Positions 55,790 through 64,000 of a stretch of 64,000 bases of DNA are shown here, one piece after another. Location of the stretch: positions 1,612,001 to 1,676,000 of the forward strand of contig NZ_CP154855.1 of assembly GCF_047302425.1 (NCBI RefSeq). Direction: 5' to 3'. Below the pieces are notes generated by a model that saw only the letters and a program-made list of their open reading frames with translations, was not told the origin of the DNA and did not search any database. Each line of letters starts with the position of its first letter. Position 1 is the first letter of the stretch. This stretch comes from Oceanitalea sp047302425 (GTDB lineage: Bacteria; Actinomycetota; Actinomycetes; Actinomycetales; Actinomycetaceae). The position numbers and the translations under genes are program-made.

Positions 55790-57934
55790 GTGGCTCGAGG
55801 AGCCCAGCGCCCGTCGGGCGCTCGCCGTACCGCCCCGCGCACCCAGCAGCGGCGCAAGCACCAGGACAACACCGGGATCATCCCGGTGCTCGCCCGGGCT
55901 GTGCGCGAGGTCGAGGGGGCGGTCAAGCGCGAGCGCGTGCTCGCCTCGACCCGCACCCAGTTCCAGGCCATCGCGCTGCTCGTGCGGGAGGAGCGCGCGC
56001 GCCTCAAGGCGGACACGACGCTCTCCGAGGCCCGCCGCGGTGAGGAGCTCAAGCGCCTGGACGGCATCGCCACCATCCTCGCCGTCACCGCCGCCCGCGA
56101 CTCGCGCCTCCTCGCGCTCATCGCCGACGAGGCCGTCGCCACCCGCGAGGCCCGCGAGCTGCGCCGCGAGATGCTCCTCGAGGCCGGCTTCGACGTGCCC
56201 GAGGAGGAGGAGCCGGAGCCCGAGGAGGCCCGCGAGCCCTCCGTCGTCGAGCAGCGCCAGGTGGTCCCGCAGGCCGTCATCTCCCGGCAGATGGCCAACC
56301 CCTTCCTCGAGCCCGACTACGACGCCGTGCGCAAGCCGCCCGCGCGCCCCCGCCGGCTGGCCGGCTGGGAGCTCATCGAGCCGCTCCTGCGCTCCTTCGA
56401 GTACGGCGGCGAGGCCGCCTGCATGACGCTGCCCGAGCCCAACGGCACCCGCGTGCCCCCGGGACTCGAGCTCATGCCCCACCAGTCCCGCGTCGTCGAG
56501 GCTGCCGCCGAGGGGCACCGCACCTTCCTGCTCGCCGACGAGCCGGGTCTGGGCAAGACGGCGCAGGCACTGCTCGCGGCGCAGGCCGCGGACGCCTACC
56601 CGCTGCTCGTGGTCGTCCCCAACGTCGTCAAGACCAACTGGGCCCGCGAGGCGGAGCGCTGGACCCCCGCGCACCGTGCCACCGTCGTCCACGGCGACGG
56701 CGAGGACATCGACGCCTTCGCCGACATCATCGTCATCAACTACGAGATCCTCGAGCGGCACGTCGGCTGGCTCGGCAGCCTCGGCCTGGGGCTGCGGGGG
56801 ATGGTCGTCGACGAGGCGCACTTCATCAAGAACAAGAAGTCCCAGCGCTCCCAGCACGTCCTCCACCTCTCCGAGCAGATCCGCTCCCGCCCTGGCGAGC
56901 CGCTCCTCATGGCCCTCACCGGCACGCCGCTCATCAACGACATCGAGGACTTCACCGCCATCTGGCAGTTCCTCGGCTGGATCGACGACGAGAAGCCGCT
57001 CGGCGACCTCATGGAGGCGCTCGAGGACACCGGTCTCGTGCCCTCCGACCCCGGCTTCTACGCCGCCGCCCGCAACGCCGTCATCGAGCAGGGCATCGTG
57101 CGCCGCCGCAAGATCGACGTCGCCGCCGACCTGCCTGCCCGCCGGATCGCCGACGTCTTCGTCGAGCTCGACGATGCCGTGGGCCGCTCGATCCGCGACG
57201 CCGAGCGGGCACTGGCGCGCCGTCTCGTCACCCGGTACCAGAAGGCGCTGGACGTGCGGCACGGGGAGAACGTCGTCGAGGGCATCGACCACGAGCTGGT
57301 CCGCCAGGTCGCGGTGTGGGAGGCGACGAAGACCTCGGAGAAGAAGTCCGAGGACAACGTCTTCACGATGATGCGCAAGCTGGGCTCGGCCAAGGGCGGG
57401 GCGGCGGCCGACTACGCCGCCCAGCTGGCCAGGAACGTCGGCAAGGTCGTGTTCTTCGCCAAGCACATCGACGTCATGGACGCCGCGGAGGAGCTCTTCA
57501 CCCAGCGCGGCATCGGCTTCGCCTCGATCCGCGGGGACCAGACCTCCGCGGTCCGCCAGCGCAACATCGACGCGTTCACGAACGATCCCGAGGTCTCGAT
57601 CGCGGTCTGCTCGCTCACCGCGGCGGGCGTGGGCCTCAACCTCCAGGTCGCCTCCAACCTCGTCCTCGCCGAGCTCTCCTGGACCGACGCGGAGCAGACG
57701 CAGGCCATCGACCGCGTCCACCGCATCGGCCAGCCCGAGCCGGTGACCGCGTGGCGGATCATCGCCGCGCAGACGCTCGACACCCGCATCGCCGAGCTCA
57801 TCGGCTCCAAGGCCGGTCTCGCGGCCCGGGCGCTGGACGGCTCGGACGAGGAGGTCGTCGCGGACGTCCAGGTGGAGATGCTCGTCGCGCTCCTCACCGA
57901 CGCGCTGGAGAGCGCTCAGCCCGCCGCCGTCTGA
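55790..57934 (+). CDS. SNF2-family DEAD/DEAH helicase
   Basis: A 714-residue DNA-dependent ATPase of the SNF2 type with a compact SMARCAL1-like helicase core. An N-terminal helical, basic part (about 1-180; RRTAPRTQQRRKHQ, EEEEPEPEEAREPS) precedes the core. Motifs: Walker A LADEPGLGKTAQA (about 245), DEAH in VVDEAHFIKN, motif III ALTGTPLIND, then HelicC with VFFAKHIDVMDAAEE, AGVGLNLQVASNLVLAEL and QAIDRVHRIGQ. It may translocate on duplex DNA in repair or replication restart. GTG at 55790 follows GGAGGAGGAG; GTG 55739 and ATG 55760 are in-frame alternatives. Confidence 0.9.
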   Translation: MARGAQRPSGARRTAPRTQQRRKHQDNTGIIPVLARAVREVEGAVKRERVLASTRTQFQAIALLVREERARLKADTTLSEARRGEELKRLDGIATILAVTAARDSRLLALIADEAVATREARELRREMLLEAGFDVPEEEEPEPEEAREPSVVEQRQVVPQAVISRQMANPFLEPDYDAVRKPPARPRRLAGWELIEPLLRSFEYGGEAACMTLPEPNGTRVPPGLELMPHQSRVVEAAAEGHRTFLLADEPGLGKTAQALLAAQAADAYPLLVVVPNVVKTNWAREAERWTPAHRATVVHGDGEDIDAFADIIVINYEILERHVGWLGSLGLGLRGMVVDEAHFIKNKKSQRSQHVLHLSEQIRSRPGEPLLMALTGTPLINDIEDFTAIWQFLGWIDDEKPLGDLMEALEDTGLVPSDPGFYAAARNAVIEQGIVRRRKIDVAADLPARRIADVFVELDDAVGRSIRDAERALARRLVTRYQKALDVRHGENVVEGIDHELVRQVAVWEATKTSEKKSEDNVFTMMRKLGSAKGGAAADYAAQLARNVGKVVFFAKHIDVMDAAEELFTQRGIGFASIRGDQTSAVRQRNIDAFTNDPEVSIAVCSLTAAGVGLNLQVASNLVLAELSWTDAEQTQAIDRVHRIGQPEPVTAWRIIAAQTLDTRIAELIGSKAGLAARALDGSDEEVVADVQVEMLVALLTDALESAQPAAV

Positions 57935-57963
57935 CGGCGGCGGGCCGGTCCGCCGACCGTCAG
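57931..57963. terminator. Bidirectional hairpin after the SNF2 gene
   Basis: Arms ctgacgg (57931-57937) and ccgtcag (57957-57963) enclose an inner GC-rich pairing (ggcgg/ccgcc). It includes both convergent stop codons. Confidence 0.55.
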
Positions 57964-58340
57964 AGCGGGATCTCGACGACCGTCTCGGAGGCGTCGGACA
58001 GCGAGTCGACGGGGACGGTGCCGTCCAGCAGACCGTGCTGGTGGTGGGTGAGCTCGGGGAAGCGGCTCGCGTCCTGGTAGCAGAGCTCGATGGTGGCACA
58101 GTCGCCGAGGACGGACCGGACGCTCACCGGCTGCCCCTTCCAGACCGCGGTCGTCTTGACGATGAAGGTGCGGCTGAGCTCGGACCGCTCCACCCGCCGG
58201 GACCATCGGCGGTACTTGTCCCGCTCGAAGCCCGGCGGCTGCGGGTCGCTGAGCGGCGCGAGGAGCCGGATCGGCGTCCCGTCCGCGAAGTCCGACCGGT
58301 ACGTCACGCCCTGGAACGTCGCGTAGGGCCCTGCTCTCAC
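57960..58340 (-). CDS. Small protein of unknown function, last gene of the phytochrome operon
   Basis: A 126-residue soluble protein starting at GTG 58340 (RAGPYATFQGVTYRSDFAD). It contains a beta-rich N-terminus, a basic stretch FERDKYRRWSRRVERSELSR, and an acidic end SLSDASETVVEIPL. I do not recognise it. It follows the 119-residue unknown by 32 bases on the same strand. Small proteins at the end of DUF6177-containing sets are sometimes immunity or accessory proteins of type VII secretion systems, but nothing in the sequence proves this. Confidence 0.65.
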   Translation of the reverse strand: MRAGPYATFQGVTYRSDFADGTPIRLLAPLSDPQPPGFERDKYRRWSRRVERSELSRTFIVKTTAVWKGQPVSVRSVLGDCATIELCYQDASRFPELTHHQHGLLDGTVPVDSLSDASETVVEIPL

Positions 58341-58372
58341 TGCCGGCTCACGTCCTTTCCCGCGTCAGCTTC

Positions 58373-58732
58373 TCAGGTGCCATCCTGCACGACGCAGGCT
58401 GCGCCGAGCTGGCTCGCCAGCTCGTAGGCCACGGCGAGCCCAGTCTGCCCGTGCTCGTCCCACGGTGCCAGGGCCTCGGTCCACCACAGCGGCTGGGGCA
58501 GGGGCGGGGCGTCAGGGAGCAGCCGCGCGACCTCGGTGGCGTCGAGCACCTCCTCGGCCGGGTAGACGCTGAGGACGGCGGTCGCGCCCGTGCCGTCACC
58601 CCGGCACAGCTCGTGGACGGTCCCGCCGGACAGGGTCCGCACCCGCAGGCCCCCGTCGACGGCCACGCCGGCCCGCAGCAGGGCGCCGAGGTCCGGCGGG
58701 GTGGGGGACAGGATGACGATCTCACGGGGCAC
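58373..58732 (-). CDS. Unknown protein coupled to the DUF6177 gene
   Basis: A 119-residue protein from GTG 58732 (PREIVILSPTPPDLGALLRAGVAVDGGLRVRTL). GTG 58741 is another possible start. The middle LCRGDGTGATAVLSVYPAEEVLDATEVARLLPDAP and the end VAYELASQLGAACVVQDG have the look of a small alpha/beta protein. Similar small proteins accompany DUF6177 in actinobacterial type VII secretion loci, as far as I recall. The start overlaps the DUF6177 stop by 11 bases, so the two are translationally coupled. Confidence 0.65.
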   Translation of the reverse strand: MPREIVILSPTPPDLGALLRAGVAVDGGLRVRTLSGGTVHELCRGDGTGATAVLSVYPAEEVLDATEVARLLPDAPPLPQPLWWTEALAPWDEHGQTGLAVAYELASQLGAACVVQDGT

Positions 58733-59744
58733 GGGAGCCACCCCCGGGGACGCCGGCCAGCGTGCGCGCCAGCTCCAGGACTCCCGCGGCCTGGCCGCGT
58801 CCCAGGACGTCGGCCACCGCGTCGAGGCGCCCCCAGCCTTCCCCGTCGAGCCCGCCGAGGGGTAGGTACAGGCACTCGCCGAGGACACGCGCGTCGGGGC
58901 CGAGCCCGGTGGCGTCGCGGCCGAGCCGGCGGACGAACGGCGGCCCGAGGAGGAGGGCGAGCGGTGCGGGCGGCGGCGTGAGCAGCGGGTCGTAGGTGAG
59001 GTCACGGCGGCCGGCTCGGGCCAGGACCAGCCCGAGCACCGGGACGTGGCGGGCGGCGAGAGCCGCGAAGGCGCCGGGAAGGGCCTCGAGTGCACGAGCC
59101 GCGTCCGTGCTGCCCGGGGCGCCGGTCCCGAGGACGAGCTCGGTGGTCTCCGTGACGCCCTCGCGGGTCCTGACGGCCCGGACCGTTCCGGTAAGCCGCG
59201 TCCCGCCGGTGACGACGAGGGGCGCGCCCTCACCGGCCGCCGTCAGCTGCGCGCGGTCCCACGGCCGCAGCGCCGGCTCCCAGGTGCCCCAGCCGGTGGG
59301 GCGGCTGCCGGTGAGGGCCTCGCCCAGCAGCTCTGCGGCGCCGCCGAGGAGCACGTCCTGCGCCCGGCCGTGGTGGACCGACTGGGAGACGAGCAGCTGG
59401 ACCGTTTCAGCAGGCGCGGGCCGGAGGTGGCGGACGGCCGGCTCCTCGGGTGCGGCGGGGACGTCGAGCACCTCGGACACCCGGGACAGGCGGCGGCCGG
59501 TGAAGCCGTCGCGCAACGTGCCGCCGAGCTCGCGCACCACCCACGCCCCGTGCCGCTCGCGCAGGCGCTGCTGCATCGGGTGGGTGAGCCGGGTGACCTC
59601 GTCGCTCACGAGGACGACCCGGTCGCCGCGCTCCGCGGTCAGGTCGAGCAGCTCGGCTCGGGAGCGGCTGAGGTAGGCGACCTCCGCCCTCGTCTCCGTG
59701 ACGAGGGCGTCACGGGCCCGCGCGTCGAGGGCCGGGTGAGGCAC
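58722..59744 (-). CDS. DUF6177-family protein
   Basis: A 340-residue protein matching DUF6177, an actinobacterial family found near type VII secretion genes. Hallmarks: VSDEVTRLTHPMQQRLRERHGAWVVR (residues about 45-70), LLVSQSVHHGRAQDVLLGGAAELLGEALTGSRPTGWGTWEP (about 115-160), and, at the C-terminus, ARVLGECLYLPLGGLDGEGWGRLDAVADVLGRG. The GTG at 59744 has GGAGGAGG upstream; an earlier in-frame GTG at 59768 is also possible. The gene lies 36 bases after the phytochrome gene on the same strand. No WXG100, EccC or other secretion gene is in the window, so the link is only by family. Confidence 0.8.
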   Translation of the reverse strand: MPHPALDARARDALVTETRAEVAYLSRSRAELLDLTAERGDRVVLVSDEVTRLTHPMQQRLRERHGAWVVRELGGTLRDGFTGRRLSRVSEVLDVPAAPEEPAVRHLRPAPAETVQLLVSQSVHHGRAQDVLLGGAAELLGEALTGSRPTGWGTWEPALRPWDRAQLTAAGEGAPLVVTGGTRLTGTVRAVRTREGVTETTELVLGTGAPGSTDAARALEALPGAFAALAARHVPVLGLVLARAGRRDLTYDPLLTPPPAPLALLLGPPFVRRLGRDATGLGPDARVLGECLYLPLGGLDGEGWGRLDAVADVLGRGQAAGVLELARTLAGVPGGGSRAP

Positions 59745-59780
59745 GCTCGCCGGTGACCTCCTCCGCACGCCGGCGGCTCC

Positions 59781-61988
59781 TCAGGCGCGCCGGAGGACGA
59801 CGGCGGTGGCGTCGTCGTCGGAGTGCGGGTCGCGGACGGCGGTGATGAGCGCGTCGAGGTCGTGGGCGGCGGGTCCGCTGAAGGCGTTGCGCAGCCGCTC
59901 GAGCCCCTCGGGCAGCGGCTGCCCCCGGCGCTCGACCAACCCGTCGGTGAAGATGACGACCCCGCCGCCGTGGGGGATGTCGACGACGCCCGTGGACGGC
60001 TCGCCGCGGCCGTAGCCGATGGGCAGGGTGCCCGGGTCGGCGTGCCAGGTGGCGCTGCCGTCGGCGTTGAGGACGAGCGGGGGCAGGTGGCCGGCGCGCA
60101 CGTACTCCATCCGGCCCGTGACGGTGTCGACGACGGCGATGAGGAGCGTGGCCATCTCCCCGGCCATCGTCCGCTTGGCCAGCTCGTCCAGGCCGGTGGC
60201 CGCGGCGGCCGCCGAGCTCTCGTGGACGAGCAGGGCGCGCAGCGCGTTGCGCATCTGGCCCATCGTCGAGGCGGCCGGCATGCCGTGCCCGGCGACGTCG
60301 CCGACGGCGATGGCCAGGCGCCCGTCGGGCAGGCACAGGGCGTCGTACCAGTCCCCGCCCACGCGTCCGCCGTCGCCGGGGGAGTAGCGGGCGGCGATGT
60401 CCCAGCCCGCGGCGCGGGGCATGGAGGTGGGCAGCGAGGAGCGGTGGAGGATCTCGGCGGCGCGGCTGTCGGCCAGCCCGCGCAGGTAGAGCGCCTCGAC
60501 GGCGTGGCGGCGCAGCAGGGCGGCGGTGTCCAGCTGGTCCTCGGTCCACGGCAGGCTGGAACCGCGGACGATCTCGCGCCAGCGCTCGAAGGACTTGCGC
60601 GGGGACAGGCGCACGGTGTCGCCCTCCATACGCGCGATCGCCTTGTTGTAGGGGTCGCCGCCCCAGTCGACGGCGGTGGCGACCTCCCGGCGCAGCCACA
60701 CGATCGCGTCGCCGTCGGCGAGGTTGACGGCGAGGGCGCCGGCGAAGGGGATCTCCAGCCCCGCCTCGCCGAGCGACTCGGTCGCGGTGACCTCTTGCTC
60801 GGTGCCCGCGGCCCATCGGAGCACGGCGTCGGCGTTCTCCGCCTGCACCCCGACGCAGGCGGTACGGCCCTGGGCCCGCACGATCGCGGCATCGGCGGCC
60901 AGGATCGGCAGCAGGGCCGGGTGCTGGACGAGCGCCTCGGTGAGCGGCAGGTCCTCGTCACGCGTGGCGGCGACCAGCCCGGCGAGCTCGTGCGCCACCC
61001 GGCGCGCGGCGGTGATGCGGTCCTCCTCCACCTGCGCGACGAGACGCAGCGAGAGCACCGAGCCGAGGAACTCCGCGGCAGCGCGCACCCCGTAGGCGGG
61101 GGCGTGGGGGCCGGAGTAGTGGTGGCAGGCGATGAGCCCCCACAGCTTGCCGTCCTTGAGGAGGGAGATCGACATCGAGGCCGTCACGCCCATGTTCTGC
61201 AGGTACTCGACGTGGATCGGCGAGACCGAGCGCAGCGTCCCGAAGGTGAGGTCGAGCGGCGCCCTGGTGACGGGGTTGAGGGTGGGGACGATCGGGCTCG
61301 GCGTGTAGCTGATGTCGGAGATGAGCCGGATCCAGTTGCGCTCGTACAGCGCCCGGGCCTGGGCCGGGATGTCCGTGGCCGGGTAGTGCAGCCCGTGGAA
61401 GGCGTTGAGGTCGGTCCGCTTGGCCTCGGCCACGACCTCACCGTTGTAGTCGGCGTCGAAGCGGTAGACCATGACGCGGTCGAAGCCCGTGAGGGAACGG
61501 ACCTCGCGGGCGGCGACGTCGTAGAGCTCGTCGAGCGAGCGGGCCCGGTTGAGCTCGCCGAGGCTGGCGCGCACGAGCTGGAAGGTGTTGGCGTAGGTGA
61601 GCGGCCGCGGCCCCTCGGCCTGCTCGAGCTCCAGGACGAGCAGCTGCTCGCCACCCGGCGGGATGTGGACGATCGCGTCCCAGGCACCGCCGTCGGGAAG
61701 GTGCACGAGCACCGGGTTGCGGTCGCGCACGTCCCCGGGCAGCTGAGCGTGCGCGACGACGACGGCGGCCGCCTCGTCCCCGAGGACCTCACCCAGCGGC
61801 CGCCCGAGCAGGTCCTCGGCAGCCCGGCCGAGCAGATCGCCGGTGGAGGCCGAGGCCTGGACGACGGTGCCCTCGTGGAGGACGAGGAGCAGCCCCCGGG
61901 GCTGGATCGAGCCGGGGACGTGGATCGGCTCCCGGGCGCAGTTGTCGAGGTCGACCGGGATGTCCGGTGCCATCGTCGGCTCAGTCAT
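59781..61988 (-). CDS. Bacteriophytochrome fused to SpoIIE-type phosphatase
   Basis: A 735-residue photoreceptor with a PP2C/SpoIIE output. The PAS_2 domain (about 10-125) carries Cys17 in LDNCAREPIHVPGSIQP, the biliverdin-attachment position. The GAF domain (about 140-315) has PATDIP (203-208) with the key Asp206, His259 in PIHVEYLQNMG and HH in IACHHYSG. The PHY domain (about 325-505) has the tongue motif SPRKSFERW (462-470). The C-terminal 200 residues are SpoIIE/RsbU-like (GGDWYDALCLPDGRLAIAVGDVAGHG and FTDGLVERRG). It should sense red/far-red light and dephosphorylate a partner, probably an anti-sigma-antagonist. RBS GAGGAG. No haem oxygenase (biliverdin supply) is in the window. Confidence 0.92.
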   Translation of the reverse strand: MTEPTMAPDIPVDLDNCAREPIHVPGSIQPRGLLLVLHEGTVVQASASTGDLLGRAAEDLLGRPLGEVLGDEAAAVVVAHAQLPGDVRDRNPVLVHLPDGGAWDAIVHIPPGGEQLLVLELEQAEGPRPLTYANTFQLVRASLGELNRARSLDELYDVAAREVRSLTGFDRVMVYRFDADYNGEVVAEAKRTDLNAFHGLHYPATDIPAQARALYERNWIRLISDISYTPSPIVPTLNPVTRAPLDLTFGTLRSVSPIHVEYLQNMGVTASMSISLLKDGKLWGLIACHHYSGPHAPAYGVRAAAEFLGSVLSLRLVAQVEEDRITAARRVAHELAGLVAATRDEDLPLTEALVQHPALLPILAADAAIVRAQGRTACVGVQAENADAVLRWAAGTEQEVTATESLGEAGLEIPFAGALAVNLADGDAIVWLRREVATAVDWGGDPYNKAIARMEGDTVRLSPRKSFERWREIVRGSSLPWTEDQLDTAALLRRHAVEALYLRGLADSRAAEILHRSSLPTSMPRAAGWDIAARYSPGDGGRVGGDWYDALCLPDGRLAIAVGDVAGHGMPAASTMGQMRNALRALLVHESSAAAAATGLDELAKRTMAGEMATLLIAVVDTVTGRMEYVRAGHLPPLVLNADGSATWHADPGTLPIGYGRGEPSTGVVDIPHGGGVVIFTDGLVERRGQPLPEGLERLRNAFSGPAAHDLDALITAVRDPHSDDDATAVVLRRA

Positions 61989-62102
61989 GCACGTCTCCTC
62001 GGGGTTGGGCCGGTCCAGTCTCTCAGGTCACGGGAACGTGACGAGCGGACGTGCCGCGGCCCACACTGAACGCACGGCGAGCGGGCGTGGTTCCCGGGGC
62101 GC

Positions 62103-62504
62103 TCAGCCGATCGCCGCGAGGAGCTGGGAGCAGGCCTGCTCGCAGGCGCGGCACGCGTCGGCGCAGATGCGGCAGTGCTCGTGGTGCTCGGCGTGGGAGG
62201 CGCACTCGTTGCCGCAGGCGCGGCACACCTGGATGCAGGCCTCCAGGACGGCTCGGGTGACGTCGGCGTCGTAGGCCGTCTGGCGGGAGAGCACCCGGGC
62301 GGTGGTCTCGCAGACGTCCGCGCAGTCGAGGTCGCTGCGGATGCACGCGCGCAGCTCGGCGACCGAGTCCTCGCTGAGGCACGCGTCGGCGCAGGCGGTG
62401 CAGGCCTGGGCGCAGGCGACGAGCGCGTCGATCGCGCGGGCGAGGAGCTCGGGGTCGACACCGGTCTGCGCGGGGGAGCTGCTGATCATCTCGGCGGTCT
62501 TCAT
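62103..62504 (-). CDS. Four-helix copper-binding protein (DUF326)
   Basis: A 133-residue Cys-rich protein of the DUF326/Csp3-like family. About 13 cysteines in pairs such as ACAQACTACADACLS, DLDCADVCETT, CIQVCRACGNECASHAEHHEHCRICADACRACEQAC are the hallmark; the cysteines line a four-helix bundle that can store many Cu(I) ions. Cytosolic, with no signal. RBS GGAGGAC. It is upstream of the phytochrome gene on the same strand with a 114-base gap and probably a separate unit. Confidence 0.93.
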   Translation of the reverse strand: MKTAEMISSSPAQTGVDPELLARAIDALVACAQACTACADACLSEDSVAELRACIRSDLDCADVCETTARVLSRQTAYDADVTRAVLEACIQVCRACGNECASHAEHHEHCRICADACRACEQACSQLLAAIG

Positions 62505-62648
62505 CGCGTCCTCCAGTGGTGGGGTCGGGCGCAGCGGAGTCGCGCGCCCCGGTCTGCTCGACGCTACAAAGCGGCCCGGTCGTTCGCACCCGCGGGAGGG
62601 GCGTGGGGCGCTAGCGTCGTGGCACCGGGGCCGGTCGAGGGGGCACTC

Positions 62649-63080
62649 ATGAGGCGTGGAGCAGCAGCTGCGGTGATGGTGATCGCGCTGTCCGGGTGCG
62701 GGGGCTCCGCAGGGGAGACGCCCGGCGTCTCGTCCGGCGCGTGCGAGGGGCCGGCGCTGAAGGCGGTCCAGACGACGGTGAGCCAGGGTGGCACGGTGAC
62801 CGTGGAGGGCACGGCCATGCAGGACGGCTGCGCAGACTCGGTGAGCGTCGACGAGGAGGGCAACCACGTCTCGCACGAGACCGCGGTTCCGCTCGAGGGC
62901 ATCGAGCTCCAGCTGACCGCCGGCGACGCGCCGCCGGTGGCTCTCACCCGGGTCGACGCGGGCGAGGACGGGACCTTCACGGTGGACGTCACCATCCCCG
63001 CCGACGCCGAGCTCGGCGCCGCCGAGATCGCCGCGGCGGGAACCCACGCCGCGCCCGCCCAGATCACCGTGGTGCCGTAG
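62649..63080 (+). CDS. Small lipoprotein with Ig-like fold
   Basis: A 143-residue secreted lipoprotein. The signal peptide ends ALSGC (Cys17), then a short linker and a beta-sandwich-like domain with two cysteines (SGACEGPAL and MQDGCADSV) that could form a disulfide. The pattern QTTVSQGGTVTVEGTAMQDGC and ADAELGAAEIAAAGTHAAPAQITVV resembles the small Ig-like carbohydrate-type domains of actinobacterial lipoproteins. Function unknown. RBS GAGGGGG. An in-frame GTG at 62619 lies closer to a TAGCGT box, but the signal peptide is best from 62649. Confidence 0.75.
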   Translation: MRRGAAAAVMVIALSGCGGSAGETPGVSSGACEGPALKAVQTTVSQGGTVTVEGTAMQDGCADSVSVDEEGNHVSHETAVPLEGIELQLTAGDAPPVALTRVDAGEDGTFTVDVTIPADAELGAAEIAAAGTHAAPAQITVVP

Positions 63081-63092
63081 CGCGCACGTCGC

Positions 63093-64000
63093 TCAGGCGA
63101 GCTCGCCCTCCATACTCTCGATGACCGCGGGAAGGATCGATACGAGCACGGGCGGTGCGAAGAAGGTGTCGCCCTCGCGGGTGACGACGCCGATGTCCTC
63201 GAGGGCGAGCAGGTCGGTGCGGACGGCGAGGCGCAGCTCCTCGAAGTCGTCCGGCTCGTCGGTGACCTCGGGCAGGTGCAGGCCGTCCGGGGCGACGGCG
63301 GACATGAGCGCCATGGCGGTCAGCGGCGCCGCCAGGGCGGCGGAGATGCCGTCCTGCTCCTCGAAGAACGCGCTGAGCGTCGTCGCGTAGAGGATGCGGC
63401 CGACGACGATCCGCTGCTCGGCGGCGTCCTCCGGCCACGCCCACGGCGCGACGCCCGCTGCCGGGACGAGGGTCTCGCCGTCCAGCTCGAGGAAGCCGCC
63501 GCCCACGAGGCCGGCGAGGAGGGCGCTGACCGGCGACATGTCCCACGCGGCCCGGTCGTGGGTATCGGTGTAGCCGAACTGCTCGAGCAGCGCGTCCGTC
63601 GCCGCGACCCCCAGGCCGTCGTCGGGGGTGAACGGGTGGCCGGAGCCGACCGCGCGCATGACCATGTCAGCCCGCCGCATGAGCGGTGCGTCGACGAACA
63701 GCGCGTGCTCGTCGACGCTCGCGAGGTGCGCCTCCATCGCGGTCTCGTCCGGCATCTGCTCGAGGAAGGCCGGGAGCACGACGTCGTCGTCCTCGTCGTC
63801 GTCGGCCTCGCGCCAGGCGCCGTCGCTGATCCACACCCGGTCCTCACGGGGAAGGGCGTTGTATCTGTCCATGAAGGCGGCCAGCTCGACGGGGTCGGTG
63901 ACGTCCACGCCTTCGTCGATCGCGTAGTCGATGACGTTCGCGCCGAGGGAGCTCCCGGTGGGCCGGGGCCGGTGCACGGTACGTCGCTGTACGGGCTTAC
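63093..64000 (-). CDS. Unknown acidic protein, 5' end outside the window
   Basis: The frame is open through the right edge, so the N-terminus is missing; at least 302 codons are visible. A basic, Pro-rich stretch (KPVQRRTVHRPRPTGSS) precedes an acidic domain with VIDYAIDEGVDVTDPVELAAFMDRYNALPREDRVW and EADDDEDDD. There are several hydrophobic helices, e.g. ALLEQFGYTDTHDRAAW and SALLAGLVGGGFLELDGETL. No membrane anchor. I do not recognise the family. The visible part does not contain a known catalytic motif. Confidence 0.6.
   Translation of the reverse strand, partial: KPVQRRTVHRPRPTGSSLGANVIDYAIDEGVDVTDPVELAAFMDRYNALPREDRVWISDGAWREADDDEDDDVVLPAFLEQMPDETAMEAHLASVDEHALFVDAPLMRRADMVMRAVGSGHPFTPDDGLGVAATDALLEQFGYTDTHDRAAWDMSPVSALLAGLVGGGFLELDGETLVPAAGVAPWAWPEDAAEQRIVVGRILYATTLSAFFEEQDGISAALAAPLTAMALMSAVAPDGLHLPEVTDEPDDFEELRLAVRTDLLALEDIGVVTREGDTFFAPPVLVSILPAVIESMEGELA

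Noticed and set aside
55508..58099. 863-codon minus-strand frame opposite the SNF2 gene
   Set aside because: Low-complexity shadow; the plus strand has complete helicase motifs.
58348..58875. Minus-strand frame of 175 codons overlapping the DUF6177 end
   Set aside because: Arg/Pro/Ser-rich shadow in a different frame from the coupled gene at 58373-58732.
1..64000. CRISPR arrays, prophage or transposon genes
   Set aside because: No regularly spaced repeats, integrase, transposase, capsid or recombinase gene was seen anywhere in the window.

Overview
The window is very GC-rich, almost wholly coding DNA. Gene content and style point to a saprophytic actinomycete of the order Micrococcales: GTG starts are frequent, at least nine genes look leaderless, and there are F420-type and polyphosphate-glucokinase genes, LPXTG surface anchors, an Excalibur domain, an RNase HI/phosphatase fusion and a class A RNase P RNA. 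The family (something near Cellulomonadaceae, Bogoriellaceae or Promicromonosporaceae) is a guess.

Layout. 1-6902: a galactan cluster (end of a GH42 beta-galactosidase, sugar-binding lipoprotein, two MalF/MalG-like permeases, sortase-anchored GH53 endo-beta-1,4-galactanase), much like the Bacillus gan operon. 7066-12000: a frameshifted beta-carbonic anhydrase, a DUF3052 protein, an alpha/beta hydrolase head-to-head with a GntR regulator, a formate/nitrite-type channel, an aldo/keto reductase and an OsmC protein. 12078-15587: a coupled operon (Nif3-like, coiled-coil zinc-ribbon relative, RNase HI-phosphatase fusion) followed directly by rnpB. 15740-24543: a lipoprotein, a methyltransferase, an ABC-2 exporter operon and a cluster of related unknown membrane proteins with an S4 RNA-binding protein. 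24553-29739: metallo-hydrolase, polyphosphate glucokinase, VOC protein, AraC regulator, methionine aminopeptidase and panB.

29873-44043 is the most striking part. A cyclase-family hydrolase, a TPP enzyme and an M20 amidohydrolase look like one operon split by a 10.5 kb block holding lacI, an ABC sugar importer, a cytoplasmic GH35 beta-galactosidase and a 1288-residue LPXTG-anchored GH30 endo-beta-1,6-galactanase. The block is bounded by an exact 24-bp direct repeat made from the end of the TPP gene. A perfect 18-bp palindrome in the lacI/importer intergenic region is the likely LacI operator. Together the two galactan clusters would let the cell cut beta-1,4- and beta-1,6-galactan at the wall, import the oligosaccharides and finish them inside with GH42 and GH35. 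Neither importer has its own ATPase gene here.

44019-57934 is ordinary chromosomal content: VOC proteins, an ECF sigma factor with a SnoaL-like tail, YnfA, SMP-30, MFS, DsbA-like, an F420-type LLM oxidoreductase, Uma2, cytochrome b561-like, CBS, nuclease-like Excalibur protein, thioesterase and SNF2 helicase. 57960-61988 is a probable operon of a bacteriophytochrome fused to a SpoIIE-type phosphatase, a DUF6177 protein and two small unknowns. A copper-binding four-helix protein, a lipoprotein and an unknown protein running off the edge close the window. No tRNA, CRISPR array, insertion sequence or transposase was seen, and apart from the rnpB region no gene-free stretch exceeds 300 bases.
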